From Vibrionales bacterium SWAT-3 (lineage in GTDB: Bacteria; Pseudomonadota; Gammaproteobacteria; Enterobacterales; Vibrionaceae), in contig AAZW01000027.1 of the NCBI GenBank assembly GCA_000169995.1, positions 1 to 64,000 of the forward strand: DNA of 64,000 nucleotides, read 5' to 3'. Position numbers and translations under genes: made by a program. Under the pieces are notes generated by a model, which did no database searches, had not been told where the DNA came from, and saw nothing but the letters and a program-made list of their open reading frames with translations. Positions 53,007 to 61,783 of this stretch are shown here, piece by piece. How positions within the stretch are numbered: position 1 is the stretch's first letter; each line of letters begins with the position of its first letter.

Positions 53007-54599
53007 TTAAGCGGTTTCAGCCTCTTTAACTGGAGCTGGGTTACGGATTAGGTGGTCAAATGCGCCTAGACTTGCTTTCGCACCTTCACCCATCGCAATG
53101 ATGATCTGCTTGTAAGGTACTGTTGTTACATCGCCTGCTGCAAACACACCTTTCATCGATGTTGCGCCATGAGCGTTAATCTCAATCTCACCGCGTGGTG
53201 AAAGCTCAACCTTCGAACCTTTCAACCATTCGCTGTTTGGCATTAGGCCGATTTGAACGAAGATACCCGCAAGCTCAATCTGTTTAAGCTCTTCAGTGTT
53301 GCGGTCTTTGTATTCCAGACCTGTTACGCGGTTTCCATCACCCAACACTTGTGTGGTTTGAGCCATTTTGATGATTTCGATGTTTGGCGTTGCGTTCGCT
53401 TTGTCGATAAGTACTTGGTCAGCACGTAGTGTGTCAGCAAATTCAAGTACGGTTACGTGTTCCACAATACCTGCTAGGTCGATAGCGGCTTCGATGCCTG
53501 AGTTACCGCCACCGATAACCGCTGTTTTCTTACCTTTGAACAATGGACCGTCACAGTGTGGGCAGTAAGCAACGCCTTTGTTGCGGTACTCTTGCTCACC
53601 CGTAACATTCATTTCACGCCAGCGTGCACCCGTACTTGTGATGACAGTGCGAGCTCGCAGTGTTGCGCCGCTCTCTAGCTCAACGTGGATGTAGCCGTCT
53701 TCCGTGTCTTCTGCAGCAATGATGTTTGCAGCGCGCTGCTCAGTCATTACTTCTACGCCGTACTCTTTTACGTGCTCTTCTAGGCTAGCCACTAACTTAG
53801 GACCCGTCGTCGCTTTCACTGAGATAAAGTTCTCAATCGCCATTGTGTCCATCACTTGGCCACCAAAGCGGTCTGCAACGACACCAGTGCGAATGCCTTT
53901 ACGTGCTGCGTAGATAGCTGCTGAGGAACCAGCAGGACCACCACCCACAACTAACACGTCAAATGGTGCTTGTTGATTTAGGTTTGCCGCTTTCTTTTTC
54001 GCTGCACCTGAGTCTACTTTATTAAGGATCTCAGCCAGTGACATACGGCCTTGACCGAATAGTTCACCATTAATGAATACACTTGGTACCGCCATGATAT
54101 CGCGAGACTTCACTTCCTCTTGGAATGCTGCGCCATCAATCATAGTGGTCTTAATCAGCGGGTTAATCGCTGACATCATGTTGAATGCCTGTACCACTTC
54201 TGGACAGTTTTGGCACGATAGCGAGATGAAAATCTCTACATTAAGCTCTTGATCTAATTCTTTAATTTGCTCGATTACGTCAGCTTCAAGCTTGATAGGG
54301 TGACCACCACTGTGAAGTAGTGCCAATACCAGTGACGTGAACTCGTGACCCATTGGTAAACCGGCAAAACCGATCGCAGTGCCTTTCTCTTGGTTCACGA
54401 CCTGCATGATAGGGCTGCGCGTGCTTGCGCTGTCATCTCGAGTTACTTCAATTTTGTCGGTTAAAGATGCGATGTCATTTGCTAGGTCTTGGAGTTTGTT
54501 TGCGGTATCGCTGTCATCTAGGCTCAGTACTAACTGAACATTGGTTTTTAAGTTTTCTAGGTATGCTTTTAGCTGCTGCTTCATTGCTTGATCTAACAT
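53007..54599 (-). CDS. ahpF: Alkyl hydroperoxide reductase subunit F
   Basis: About 530 residues. The N-terminal double thioredoxin-like part has CxxC (SLSCQNCPEVV). The FAD motif is VVGGGPAGSSAAIYAARKG, the second redox CxxC is YCPHCDGPLFKGK, and the NADH motif is VIGGGNSGIEAAID. It passes electrons from NADH to AhpC. The start is at ATG 54599, because the protein aligns from MLDQAMKQQLKAYLENL. It lies 200 bp after ahpC with a hairpin between. Confidence 0.95.
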   Translation of the reverse strand: MLDQAMKQQLKAYLENLKTNVQLVLSLDDSDTANKLQDLANDIASLTDKIEVTRDDSASTRSPIMQVVNQEKGTAIGFAGLPMGHEFTSLVLALLHSGGHPIKLEADVIEQIKELDQELNVEIFISLSCQNCPEVVQAFNMMSAINPLIKTTMIDGAAFQEEVKSRDIMAVPSVFINGELFGQGRMSLAEILNKVDSGAAKKKAANLNQQAPFDVLVVGGGPAGSSAAIYAARKGIRTGVVADRFGGQVMDTMAIENFISVKATTGPKLVASLEEHVKEYGVEVMTEQRAANIIAAEDTEDGYIHVELESGATLRARTVITSTGARWREMNVTGEQEYRNKGVAYCPHCDGPLFKGKKTAVIGGGNSGIEAAIDLAGIVEHVTVLEFADTLRADQVLIDKANATPNIEIIKMAQTTQVLGDGNRVTGLEYKDRNTEELKQIELAGIFVQIGLMPNSEWLKGSKVELSPRGEIEINAHGATSMKGVFAAGDVTTVPYKQIIIAMGEGAKASLGAFDHLIRNPAPVKEAETA

Positions 54600-54720
54600 A
54601 ATCGTGCCTGCTCTTAAATTCTGTGTCTTGGTATTGACCAATACCTTCTTGCTGAAAAAGGAAAATAAAAAGGGGGCGCAAGTCGGCAAATTGAATGTGG
54701 TGTTGCTGCTTTGAAAGGGT

Positions 54721-54760
54721 GGCGCGCAACTGCCCTTTAGGAGGGAGGCCGAAGCGCGCC
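54721..54760. other. Hairpin between ahpC and ahpF
   Basis: GGCGCGC (54721-54727) pairs with GCGCGCC (54754-54760), perfect 7-bp arms of pure GC. It may be a partial terminator that keeps ahpF below ahpC levels. Confidence 0.5.
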
Positions 54761-54800
54761 TGTAGAACCGTTTTATTTGTTCTTTTTAGATAGGCTTAGA

Positions 54801-55358
54801 TTAAATCTTACCTACTAGGTCTAGAGATGGTGCTAGAGTCTCTTCGCCTTCTTTCCATTTAGCTGGGCAAACTTCACCTGGGTTAGCCGCTACGTATTGT
54901 GCTGCTTTAACCTTGCGTAGTAGGTCTTCAGCGTCACGACCGATACCTTCAGCAGTGATTTCCATTGCTTGGATAACACCTTCTGGGTCGATTAGGAACG
55001 TAGCACGGTCTGCTAGGCCTTGACCTTCACGCATTACGTTGAAGTTGTTTGTGATAGTGCCTGTTTGGTCGCCTACCATGAAGTATTCGATAGTGCCGAT
55101 TTTGTCAGAAGTATCGTGCCATGCTTTGTGAGAGAAGTGAGTGTCAGTTGATACTGAGTAAACTTCTACACCGCGAGATTGAAGCTCTGCGTATTTTTCT
55201 TGTAGGTCAACTAGCTCAGTTGGACATACGAAAGTGAAGTCTGCTGGGTAGAAGAAGAACACTGCCCACTTGCCTTTAACGTCTTGCTCAGTGATTTCTA
55301 CGAACTCGCCGTTTTTGAATGCTGTTGCGTTGAATGGTTTGATTTCTGTGTTGATCAT
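54801..55358 (-). CDS. ahpC: Alkyl hydroperoxide reductase subunit C (peroxiredoxin)
   Basis: 185 residues, normal length. The peroxidatic Cys45 lies in FYPADFTFVCPTEL and the resolving Cys in NPGEVCPAKW. It reduces peroxides in the cytoplasm, recharged by AhpF. The start is at ATG 55358 (MINTEIKPF); the longer frame upstream has no support. An OxyR-like element lies 107-141 bp before the start. Confidence 0.96.
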   Translation of the reverse strand: MINTEIKPFNATAFKNGEFVEITEQDVKGKWAVFFFYPADFTFVCPTELVDLQEKYAELQSRGVEVYSVSTDTHFSHKAWHDTSDKIGTIEYFMVGDQTGTITNNFNVMREGQGLADRATFLIDPEGVIQAMEITAEGIGRDAEDLLRKVKAAQYVAANPGEVCPAKWKEGEETLAPSLDLVGKI

Positions 55359-55464
55359 GTTGGACTCTCTTTCTAATTTGTAGTGTTTAACGCTATCCCG
55401 CGTCGATGGAGATATATTGCATCTGCACCGTAAATTAGTGAAATCGGACATTTCTATAGATTCA

Positions 55465-55499
55465 ATAGGCAAATCCTATCTTTGATAGAAGAAAGCTAT
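55465..55499. promoter_or_regulatory. OxyR-like binding site upstream of ahpC
   Basis: Four half-sites in order: ATAG (55465), CTAT (55476), ATAG (55485), CTAT (55496). Within each pair the spacing is exactly 7 bp, as in the OxyR consensus; between pairs it is 5 instead of 7. Location in the ahpC promoter region fits OxyR control. The divergent VOC gene starts about 350 bp away. Confidence 0.5.
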
Positions 55500-55848
55500 C
55501 GATAAAAGCTATCAACAAAAACTATTAGCAAAAGTCATCAAACATCAGCATCCCCCATTTGAGGAGCTATGCTCTTTAGGCTGTCCTCTACATTTGGCTT
55601 ATCTCTATTAGCGTGAGCAGCTATTTATAGTGGTGAGTATCTATGTATAGCGTGAACATCTATGTAGACAGTGTTTCTTTAAGTGAGCTGAGATCTCCTA
55701 TTAATCCATAAATAACGAAAAATTATCATTAATATAATTTATGATAATTTCAGTTAATCACGGTCTCTCCCTATACTCTCTTCATCGAAACGAAATAACG
55801 AAGCTAGACTTCGAAAAGCACAGAATAAAAAACGAATTGGAGAAAGTT

Positions 55849-56340
55849 ATGAAAATGAATCACGTAGGCATCATGGTAGGCGACATGGACCAAGCAGTAG
55901 AGTTCTACACGAAAGCTTTAGGTCTAAGAATCGTAATGAATAACACTAAAGTGATGGAAGAGCGTGAATCAGCAATTGGCCGTATGTGTATTGCTGTATT
56001 TGGCGAAGGCTTCAAAGGCTTCAACATTGCTCACCTAGTAACTTCAGACGGTATCGGTGTTGAGCTGTTCGAAATGGTTGACCGTGAAGAGCGTCATAAC
56101 GTTGATTTCTCTCGCCTAGGCATTTTCCACTTCTGTCTACAGCTTCCAAAAGAGCAGTTTCATTCAGCTATCAAGCGTGTTGAAGAGTTTGGCGGTAAAG
56201 TACGCATGGACATTCACCGTTACCACCCAGAAGACGAACTAAAACAAGCACAAATGGTTTACCTAGAAGACCCGTTTGGCAACCTATTCGAGTTCTACTC
56301 TCACTCATACGAAGATACGTACGCGACAGATTACGAGTAA
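55849..56340 (+). CDS. VOC-family (glyoxalase/bleomycin-resistance fold) protein
   Basis: 163 residues, starting KMNHVGIMVGDMDQAVEFYTKALGL, with the second metal-side half LGIFHFCLQLPKEQF and the final Glu in DPFGNLFEFYSHS. A lactoylglutathione-lyase-like or ring-opening dioxygenase role is possible; none is certain. The start is at ATG 55849, with GGAG upstream. It is divergent from ahpC. Confidence 0.87.
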   Translation: MKMNHVGIMVGDMDQAVEFYTKALGLRIVMNNTKVMEERESAIGRMCIAVFGEGFKGFNIAHLVTSDGIGVELFEMVDREERHNVDFSRLGIFHFCLQLPKEQFHSAIKRVEEFGGKVRMDIHRYHPEDELKQAQMVYLEDPFGNLFEFYSHSYEDTYATDYE

Positions 56341-56390
56341 TCGCGTTACTGCCTTCTATAAGGTAGAAAACCGAAACACCCCCTAAAGAG

Positions 56391-56417
56391 GATTGGTAGA
56401 GATACCAATCTTTTTTT
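56391..56417 (+). terminator. Terminator after VOC gene
   Basis: GATTGGTA-GAGA-TACCAATC followed by TTTTTTT. An almost identical stem and loop recur at 58801. Confidence 0.9.
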
Positions 56418-56743
56418 GTACCTTGAACTCACATAGATTCGATTAAAGCGGTTACTAAGTTACCTATGCTGGTTAAATAATTAAATATTGTTAATTTTAG
56501 AATTACCAATTAAATCAGAGAGTGCAGTAATTACTTTTTTTGTGATTTAATGAGGTATTTTACACCATAACTTGGTTTTTTTTACCACCTGTTTTATTTA
56601 TTTGACTTTTAAATCACTATAGAGCTTTGATAGATATAAGATATACGTTGGTACGCAAATTGATTACGGATAAGTCTTTTAGTCAAGAATGTAGCGTTTA
56701 TTAAACGCCTAGTTACTCACTTTAGGTATTATGAGGTTTTTCG
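56418..56743. other. AT-rich leader of the serine hydrolase gene
   Basis: About 325 bp, very AT-rich with long T and A runs, and no gene seen. Presumed promoter region; no specific operator recognised. Confidence 0.45.
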
Positions 56744-57949
56744 ATGATTAATAATCGACTTTTTGTATCAATATTTCTTTTTTTTAGCGTAACTTTTTCG
56801 TTTCTGGTTCCTGCTGAGACTCTTACAACTGGAAAAGATATAAAAATATTAAAGAAGGATTCAAGTGTTACAAGTAGAGAAGAGTTTGTATTAGATAATA
56901 GCAGTATTATTTCAGCCTTGGCCTCTTATAAAGTGCCAGCTGTGAGCTTTACGGTTATAGAGAACAACGAGATCGCTAGGGCTGATGCAATAGGCTACAT
57001 AAATAGTAGTGGCTCGAAAGAAGTCGATGTAAACACACTATTTCAAGCTGGATCAATATCAAAATCTATTTTTGCAATTCTTGCTTTAAGCTTAGTTGAT
57101 AGTGGACTCATTGATTTAGATGACAATGTCGAGCCATTTCTTGGAAGTTGGCGTATACCAAACTCTAAAAATTATCAAAATGACGATGTGACCTTACGGA
57201 CAATATTGAGTATGTCATCTGGTTTGGGTGTTGGTGGGTATTTTGGCTATTCACCTGGAGAGCCAATACCGAGTCTTCTCGAAACGCTGGGTGGTAAAGA
57301 ACCTGCAAATAGTAAGCCTGTTGTGTTAACACAAAAGCCTACCAGCGCGTATGAGTATTCGGGCGGTGGCTATCAGGTTGTTCAGTTAATTACTGAGAAT
57401 ATCAGTCAAATGACTGCTCAGAGAGCTGCTAATAAGTTTATTTTTGAGCCGCTTGCGATGCTCAATTCAAGTTATGCTCAACCCACATATGATAATTTAG
57501 CCAACGTGGCTCAAGCAACTGATAGTGATGGTAAGGCATTTCCATATCAGTGGAGAGTTTATCCTGAATACGCAGCAGCTGGCCTTTGGAGCACACCTAC
57601 TGATCTTGGGAAGTTTATCATATCAATTAATAAAGCTTACAGAGGGTCTAATAAACAAATCGTTAGCCCTTTACTTGCAAGGCAATCTCTTTCTCGTCAG
57701 AAAAATACACCTTATGGATTAGGCTTTGTAGTGAAGGGCCAAGGTGATAACCTTCATTTTATGAAGCTGGGCCAGAACTCGGGTTACCAAGGTTGGCTGG
57801 TTGGACTACCGAACACCGGTCAAGGCGCTGTGATTATGACAAATTCTGATAATGGAAGAGACCTCGCTCAAGCTCTAATTTATTCGATTGCTGAAACTTA
57901 TCACTGGCCGATCGTTGGTCAGCTTGAAGATGCTTGGATGATAAAATAG
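56744..57949 (+). CDS. Serine hydrolase, class C beta-lactamase/PBP-like fold (exported)
   Basis: 401 residues with a signal peptide (IFLFFSVTFSFLVPA). The catalytic SxxK motif is in AGSISKSIFAIL (Ser-Ile-Ser-Lys), the YxN-like motif is YEYSGGGYQ (Tyr-Ser-Gly) and the late turn is GQNSGYQG. The beta-lactamase family fold also covers esterases and D-amino-acid peptidases; drug hydrolysis is not implied. Probably periplasmic. AT content is higher than neighbours, a possible sign of transfer. Confidence 0.85.
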   Translation: MINNRLFVSIFLFFSVTFSFLVPAETLTTGKDIKILKKDSSVTSREEFVLDNSSIISALASYKVPAVSFTVIENNEIARADAIGYINSSGSKEVDVNTLFQAGSISKSIFAILALSLVDSGLIDLDDNVEPFLGSWRIPNSKNYQNDDVTLRTILSMSSGLGVGGYFGYSPGEPIPSLLETLGGKEPANSKPVVLTQKPTSAYEYSGGGYQVVQLITENISQMTAQRAANKFIFEPLAMLNSSYAQPTYDNLANVAQATDSDGKAFPYQWRVYPEYAAAGLWSTPTDLGKFIISINKAYRGSNKQIVSPLLARQSLSRQKNTPYGLGFVVKGQGDNLHFMKLGQNSGYQGWLVGLPNTGQGAVIMTNSDNGRDLAQALIYSIAETYHWPIVGQLEDAWMIK

Positions 57950-58337
57950 ACCTCAGCTTTTATATCACTTATTTTTATTAATAATTCAATGTGGACAAGC
58001 AGCTTTAAAAGCATTTCTTTGTTTAGAAGTACGTGGTTTAAGTATTTTGTGTAATAGGATGTTTTGAACGTTTTTTGAACTTGGTAGGTTATTGATCCTG
58101 TTGTTTTTCAAAGTACTGATGGACAGGCCGCAGTACTTTGATAGGTTTTGTTAAAGTTGACGTTTTGACGATAAAACCTTTCATGAATATGACGGAAGAA
58201 AACGATCTTCATGAAAACATGGTGCATTCATACCGGATGGTAGCCTTTGCTGAACAGTGACTATACTCAGCACTGTATGGCAAACCAAAAAACAACGAAA
58301 ACAGAGAAACATGCACAGATTAGCGCCCCAAAACCAC
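57950..58337. other. Intergenic stretch with perfect hairpin
   Basis: 388 bp. CAAAGTACTG (58109-58118) and CAGTACTTTG (58131-58140) form a 10-bp stem with a 12-base loop, without a strong T-run. A second dyad (TTTCATGAA and TTCATGAAA) lies near 58180-58216. No other element recognised. Confidence 0.5.
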
Positions 58338-58763
58338 ATGAAAAAACTACATGTCATCTTCATCGCTCTTATTCTTATGATATTAGCTGGTTGCACCTCG
58401 ACGTCGGCGGTCGGTAGTTCTAAAACAAAGGAATATGCCAAGTCACATGCTCTTGCTGGGAAAGCGTCTTGGTATGGCGATAAATTCCATGGAAGGCTTA
58501 CAGCAAGTGGTGAGACGTATAATATGAATGCGAATACTGCGGCTCATAAAACCTTACCTTTCGGCACGATCGTGAGAGTGACCAATACAGACAATAACAA
58601 GTCTGTTGATGTGAAAATTAACGATCGAGGCCCTTACGTAAAAGGCCGAGTTATCGACCTTTCACACAAAGCATTTGCGAAAATCGGCAACGTTAAGCAA
58701 GGCACAGTTCCTGTTAGAATCGAAATTGTTGATGACAGTAATACCTTTAGGTACAAGCATTAA
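58338..58763 (+). CDS. RlpA-like lipoprotein (septal/peptidoglycan, double-psi barrel)
   Basis: About 141 residues. The signal peptide is KKLHVIFIALILMILAGC, with lipobox LAGC. The mature part is one double-psi beta-barrel domain (ASWYGDKFHGRLTASGE, HKTLPFGTIVRV and the catalytic Asp in INDRGPYVKGRVIDLS). RlpA proteins cut naked peptidoglycan at septa. There is no SPOR domain, so it is a short family member. ATG 58338 fits the lipoprotein signal; ATG 58311 is an alternative. Confidence 0.87.
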   Translation: MKKLHVIFIALILMILAGCTSTSAVGSSKTKEYAKSHALAGKASWYGDKFHGRLTASGETYNMNANTAAHKTLPFGTIVRVTNTDNNKSVDVKINDRGPYVKGRVIDLSHKAFAKIGNVKQGTVPVRIEIVDDSNTFRYKH

Positions 58764-58800
58764 TCACCTCTAAGTCTGAATTGGTTTGTGAAACTGTAGG

Positions 58801-58824
58801 GGTTGGTAGAGATACCAACCTTTC
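58801..58824 (+). terminator. Terminator after RlpA-like gene
   Basis: GGTTGGTA-GAGA-TACCAACC followed by TTTCGTTTT. It shares loop and inner stem with the terminator at 56391. Confidence 0.85.
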
Positions 58825-58971
58825 GTTTTAGGTCATCAACTTGGGCTCAACGAGAGCGTATTTTAAATAGATCGATGGAAAGACACCGGGGCCCCTGTCA
58901 GAACTCAATCTCTACTCAGCTCAGCCTCAGATAGTGATAGAATCCCCGCATCAGAATTACCGAGAAACTCT

Positions 58972-59310
58972 ATGTTTATCCATCAAGTTAATGACATCGA
59001 CTGGCTAGTTATTACCGCTTTTGAAGAACTGAAAACTATGTTTATCGAAGATGCAGGCAGGATTCCTCGCTGCTTCTCTGTCGCTAGCGAATTGAGCCTG
59101 ATTGATCAAGCCAAGCGCGCTTATGGATACTTACCTCCACTCCGCGGTGTAATCACCGATACCGGCACTTTTCAAAGCCCGGATAATGAAGAAGATTTGA
59201 ATCCTCAGCTTGCCTGCTTAGTTGAAGGGTGTGGTCGAGTGTTTATCTATCACGGAGGCTTTGTCGCTTTTGTGGATGATGAACAAACCTTCATTACCCG
59301 AATGGATTAG
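58972..59310 (+). CDS. Hypothetical protein, 112 aa
   Basis: Not recognised. A soluble alpha/beta protein (VNDIDWLVITAFEELKTMFIEDAGRIPR at the start, GCGRVFIYHGGFVAFVDD near the end), no signal or membrane segment. The frame looks coding, with ordinary codon use, and starts at ATG 58972. Neighbours do not suggest a role. Confidence 0.55.
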   Translation: MFIHQVNDIDWLVITAFEELKTMFIEDAGRIPRCFSVASELSLIDQAKRAYGYLPPLRGVITDTGTFQSPDNEEDLNPQLACLVEGCGRVFIYHGGFVAFVDDEQTFITRMD

Positions 59311-59426
59311 GCTAAAAATTAGCTTTGGAAAAATGAATGTGGGAACTGAAAATAACTTAAAGCATGATAAACCGCTTGTGCTTGAGCTGAAAGAAGCTCC
59401 TTTAGCAAGGAGCTTCCAATATTTTG

Positions 59427-60080
59427 TTAGATCTCTTCGCCTGTATCTAACCAAGGTGTGCCTTGGAGATTAGGGTAACCCTCTAGGTAAGTAATTTCAG
59501 CACCGGTTTCACTTTTTACTTTCCTAACAATGTCAAGAAATGTCTTTTCTGTCCATTCCTCAGGAGTTCCAACCATTGCTTGTGCCATTTCGCGGCTAAT
59601 TTGCATAAGCCCACCAGTTTGTTTTTTGAACGTAGCATATGTATCTAGATGATACCCACCTTCGTACTCCCAAAGACAAGCTGTAATCCTCAAACTGTCA
59701 CTGCCCTCAACATCGCGATTGGCTTGAGCTACCCAAACTGCTCCCTCGCAAGAAGCCATTTTAATAGATGCACCACTTGCTGCAGCTAAAGCTGCCATTG
59801 AAGACCCTTCAAAAGGATTAATTAGCTTGAATCGGCCTGGCTCAGAAGGTGGCTTAGAAAATGATGGGATTGGTGTGTTCTCTGTTGCGTTATTAATATT
59901 TTGTCCTAGCCCGTCGCTAGCAGCAGCTATTACAGAGGAACGGTGACTATTGGTTTCAATATTAAAAATTCGATAATACTCAACGGTTTTAGTTTTCTCT
60001 ACCAAAGAGTTGTTTAGGGAGCCACAGCCAGCCAACGCCAGGGTCATTAGGACAGAAGCAGCAAAGCGAGTTTTTTGCAT
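59427..60080 (-). CDS. Lipoprotein, unknown function
   Basis: 217 residues with a lipoprotein signal (RFAASVLMTLALAGC, lipobox LAGC). The mature part has two Cys in MASCEGAVW and ITACLWEYEGGYHL. The family is not recognised. It is probably on the outer membrane. It stands alone, convergent with the preceding gene. Confidence 0.7.
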   Translation of the reverse strand: MQKTRFAASVLMTLALAGCGSLNNSLVEKTKTVEYYRIFNIETNSHRSSVIAAASDGLGQNINNATENTPIPSFSKPPSEPGRFKLINPFEGSSMAALAAASGASIKMASCEGAVWVAQANRDVEGSDSLRITACLWEYEGGYHLDTYATFKKQTGGLMQISREMAQAMVGTPEEWTEKTFLDIVRKVKSETGAEITYLEGYPNLQGTPWLDTGEEI

Positions 60081-60299
60081 AATAAGTCTCTGATTTTATT
60101 ATTAAGTAATAAGAATGCGGGTGAATATATGTTACGTAATTATATAAAATCAAAATAATTCCTATTAAGTGCAATCTATTTCACACTAATGGGCTCGATA
60201 TTACGTGTTTTTGGTTATGTAGAGCGCTGCTTGCGAATTTAATTTTCTATTGATACCTATGTCATTTTCTTATTTATTCCACTCAAGTTATTATAGCAA

Positions 60300-61289
60300 T
60301 CAATCTTGTTTGTTTACTGAAAATACTGGTGGGTAGCCAAACGCTTTTTTATAAGCGCTAATGAAGTTAGAAGGGTGTCGATAACCTGCTTGGTAAGCTA
60401 CCTCAGTGATTGACACCAACCCTTGTTCTAAGTGCTTGCGTGCCATTTCTAACCGACGACGTCTTATGTAGCTTTTGATGCTGCAACCAATCACGTCTTT
60501 GAACTTTCTTCTAAGGTTTGACTCGCTAGTAGTCGCGTATTCAGCCAAGGACTTAACTGACAAGTCTTTGTCGAGGTTCTCCTCGATGTAATTAATCAAC
60601 TCATCAATCGAGTGCTTAGCACTTTCAGTCGCCGCTGTTTGTGTTTCCGTAACTCCGACTTCTAACGCGGTATCACTATTAGACAGCTGTTCGAACACTT
60701 CTAATACCAAGCTGTGCGTTAATGCCTCTAGCTTAATCTTCTTAAATGTGTCGCTTCCATCTTGTAACTGGATGATCTTGTCGAGTAGTTCTCGTAATTG
60801 ATGATTTGATTGCAAGTCGAAATGGGATAAGTGTTGAGAAATGAAATCGTCAATCCGGCTGCCAGATTCTATGCGTTCTTGGATCCAATGGTGCGGGATG
60901 AGTACTTTTAATTTAGAAACCTTGTTGCCTTTTTGAACAGTTCGTCGGAACGTCGCGGGTTTTGCTAGATTGACTACCAAGGCTTGATAGCCATGTTTTG
61001 AATCCATAACGAAGTTTGAATCGTCGTAGCCGAAATCGAGTTTTCCTTCTTTTAAAATTATTAAAATCAGAGCCTTACGAGCCGTCGAGATGACTTGGTG
61101 ATCTTTGAGTTCTGTCGTGGTTCCCCAGTGCAGAGAGAAGTTCTCTTGCACCTTGCAAATATCCACATGGCCTTCAATGAGAGGGACTGTTTCTGAGTAT
61201 TGCTCCGATACCATTTGAAAATTTTCTTCACTCCCTACCCAACGCACGAGGGCACTTTTCTTAAGAGGTGAAGGTATTCGACTATTCAT
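60300..61289 (-). CDS. AraC-family regulator, siderophore-type
   Basis: 329 residues. The long N-terminal part lacks a clear cupin; the C-terminal double HTH is KSLAEYATTSESNLRRKFKDVIG and ITEVAYQAGYRHPSNFISAYKKAFG. It is divergent from a secreted, Fur-boxed gene (61410), like the AraC regulators of Vibrio siderophore uptake. It probably activates that gene when the siderophore is present. Confidence 0.85.
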   Translation of the reverse strand: MNSRIPSPLKKSALVRWVGSEENFQMVSEQYSETVPLIEGHVDICKVQENFSLHWGTTTELKDHQVISTARKALILIILKEGKLDFGYDDSNFVMDSKHGYQALVVNLAKPATFRRTVQKGNKVSKLKVLIPHHWIQERIESGSRIDDFISQHLSHFDLQSNHQLRELLDKIIQLQDGSDTFKKIKLEALTHSLVLEVFEQLSNSDTALEVGVTETQTAATESAKHSIDELINYIEENLDKDLSVKSLAEYATTSESNLRRKFKDVIGCSIKSYIRRRRLEMARKHLEQGLVSITEVAYQAGYRHPSNFISAYKKAFGYPPVFSVNKQD

Positions 61290-61372
61290 AAGCTCCTGCC
61301 AATTTTCATAACAATCCAGTCACTTTGGATAACTCAATCTGCTGTTCCCAAGTGAAAAAGAAAATTAAAATA

Positions 61373-61392
61373 AATGATAATCAATATCATTA
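61373..61392. promoter_or_regulatory. Fur box
   Basis: AATGATAATCAATATCATTA matches the Fur consensus (GATAAT repeats) closely. It lies between the divergent AraC gene and the truncated secreted gene, so both are probably iron-repressed. Confidence 0.8.
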
Positions 61393-61409
61393 ACTGCAAT
61401 TGGATTATC

Positions 61410-61783
61410 ATGAAATGGATTTTTTTCGTTACCGTTCTGTTCACTCAAATAGTAAGTGCACAGGCAATGATCGTTAAAGCCAATAAGCCTCAGCGTATTG
61501 AGCTCCACTCTCAGCAAGACACGTTTTTAAAGATCAATGAACCGGGTTACTACCGTGGTTTTATCCGAAGCCAAAGCCACATGGAACACGTAATTGCTTT
61601 TAATTCCGCTGGCGACCCAATAAAAAAATTACTGAATCATGAGGCGAGAGAGACTGAGATTTTCTGGTATGTCGATGAAGCTTACACCTATCGAATTGAA
61701 ATGAAGAGTGCTGATACTGAGGCATCTAAGGCTGAAATGCAGCCTTTTCTGATCCTTCCTAGTATCATTTTAATTAGATTAGC
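61410..61783 (+). pseudogene. Exported, iron-regulated protein (N-terminal part; siderophore-esterase-like), cut by ISL3 copy 4
   Basis: ATG 61410 opens a signal peptide (MKWIFFVTVLFTQIVSAQA) and a beta-rich segment (RIELHSQQDTFLKINEPGYY, then FIRSQSHMEHVIAFN). The frame then enters ISL3 copy 4 at 61784 and stops at 61817 in IS sequence. The N-terminal domain plus Fur box and AraC partner recall enterochelin-esterase-type alpha/beta hydrolases with a beta-sandwich N-domain, but the catalytic part is outside the window, so this is inference. The missing half should lie beyond the second duplicated unit. Confidence 0.6.

Noticed and set aside
56744..57949. True AmpC beta-lactamase
   Set aside because: The SxxK motif is present, but the YxN motif reads Tyr-Ser-Gly and no KTG is clear, so only the family fold is claimed.
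58257..58337. Longer N-terminus for the RlpA-like protein
   Set aside because: The upstream residues would precede a standard lipoprotein signal peptide and disrupt it.
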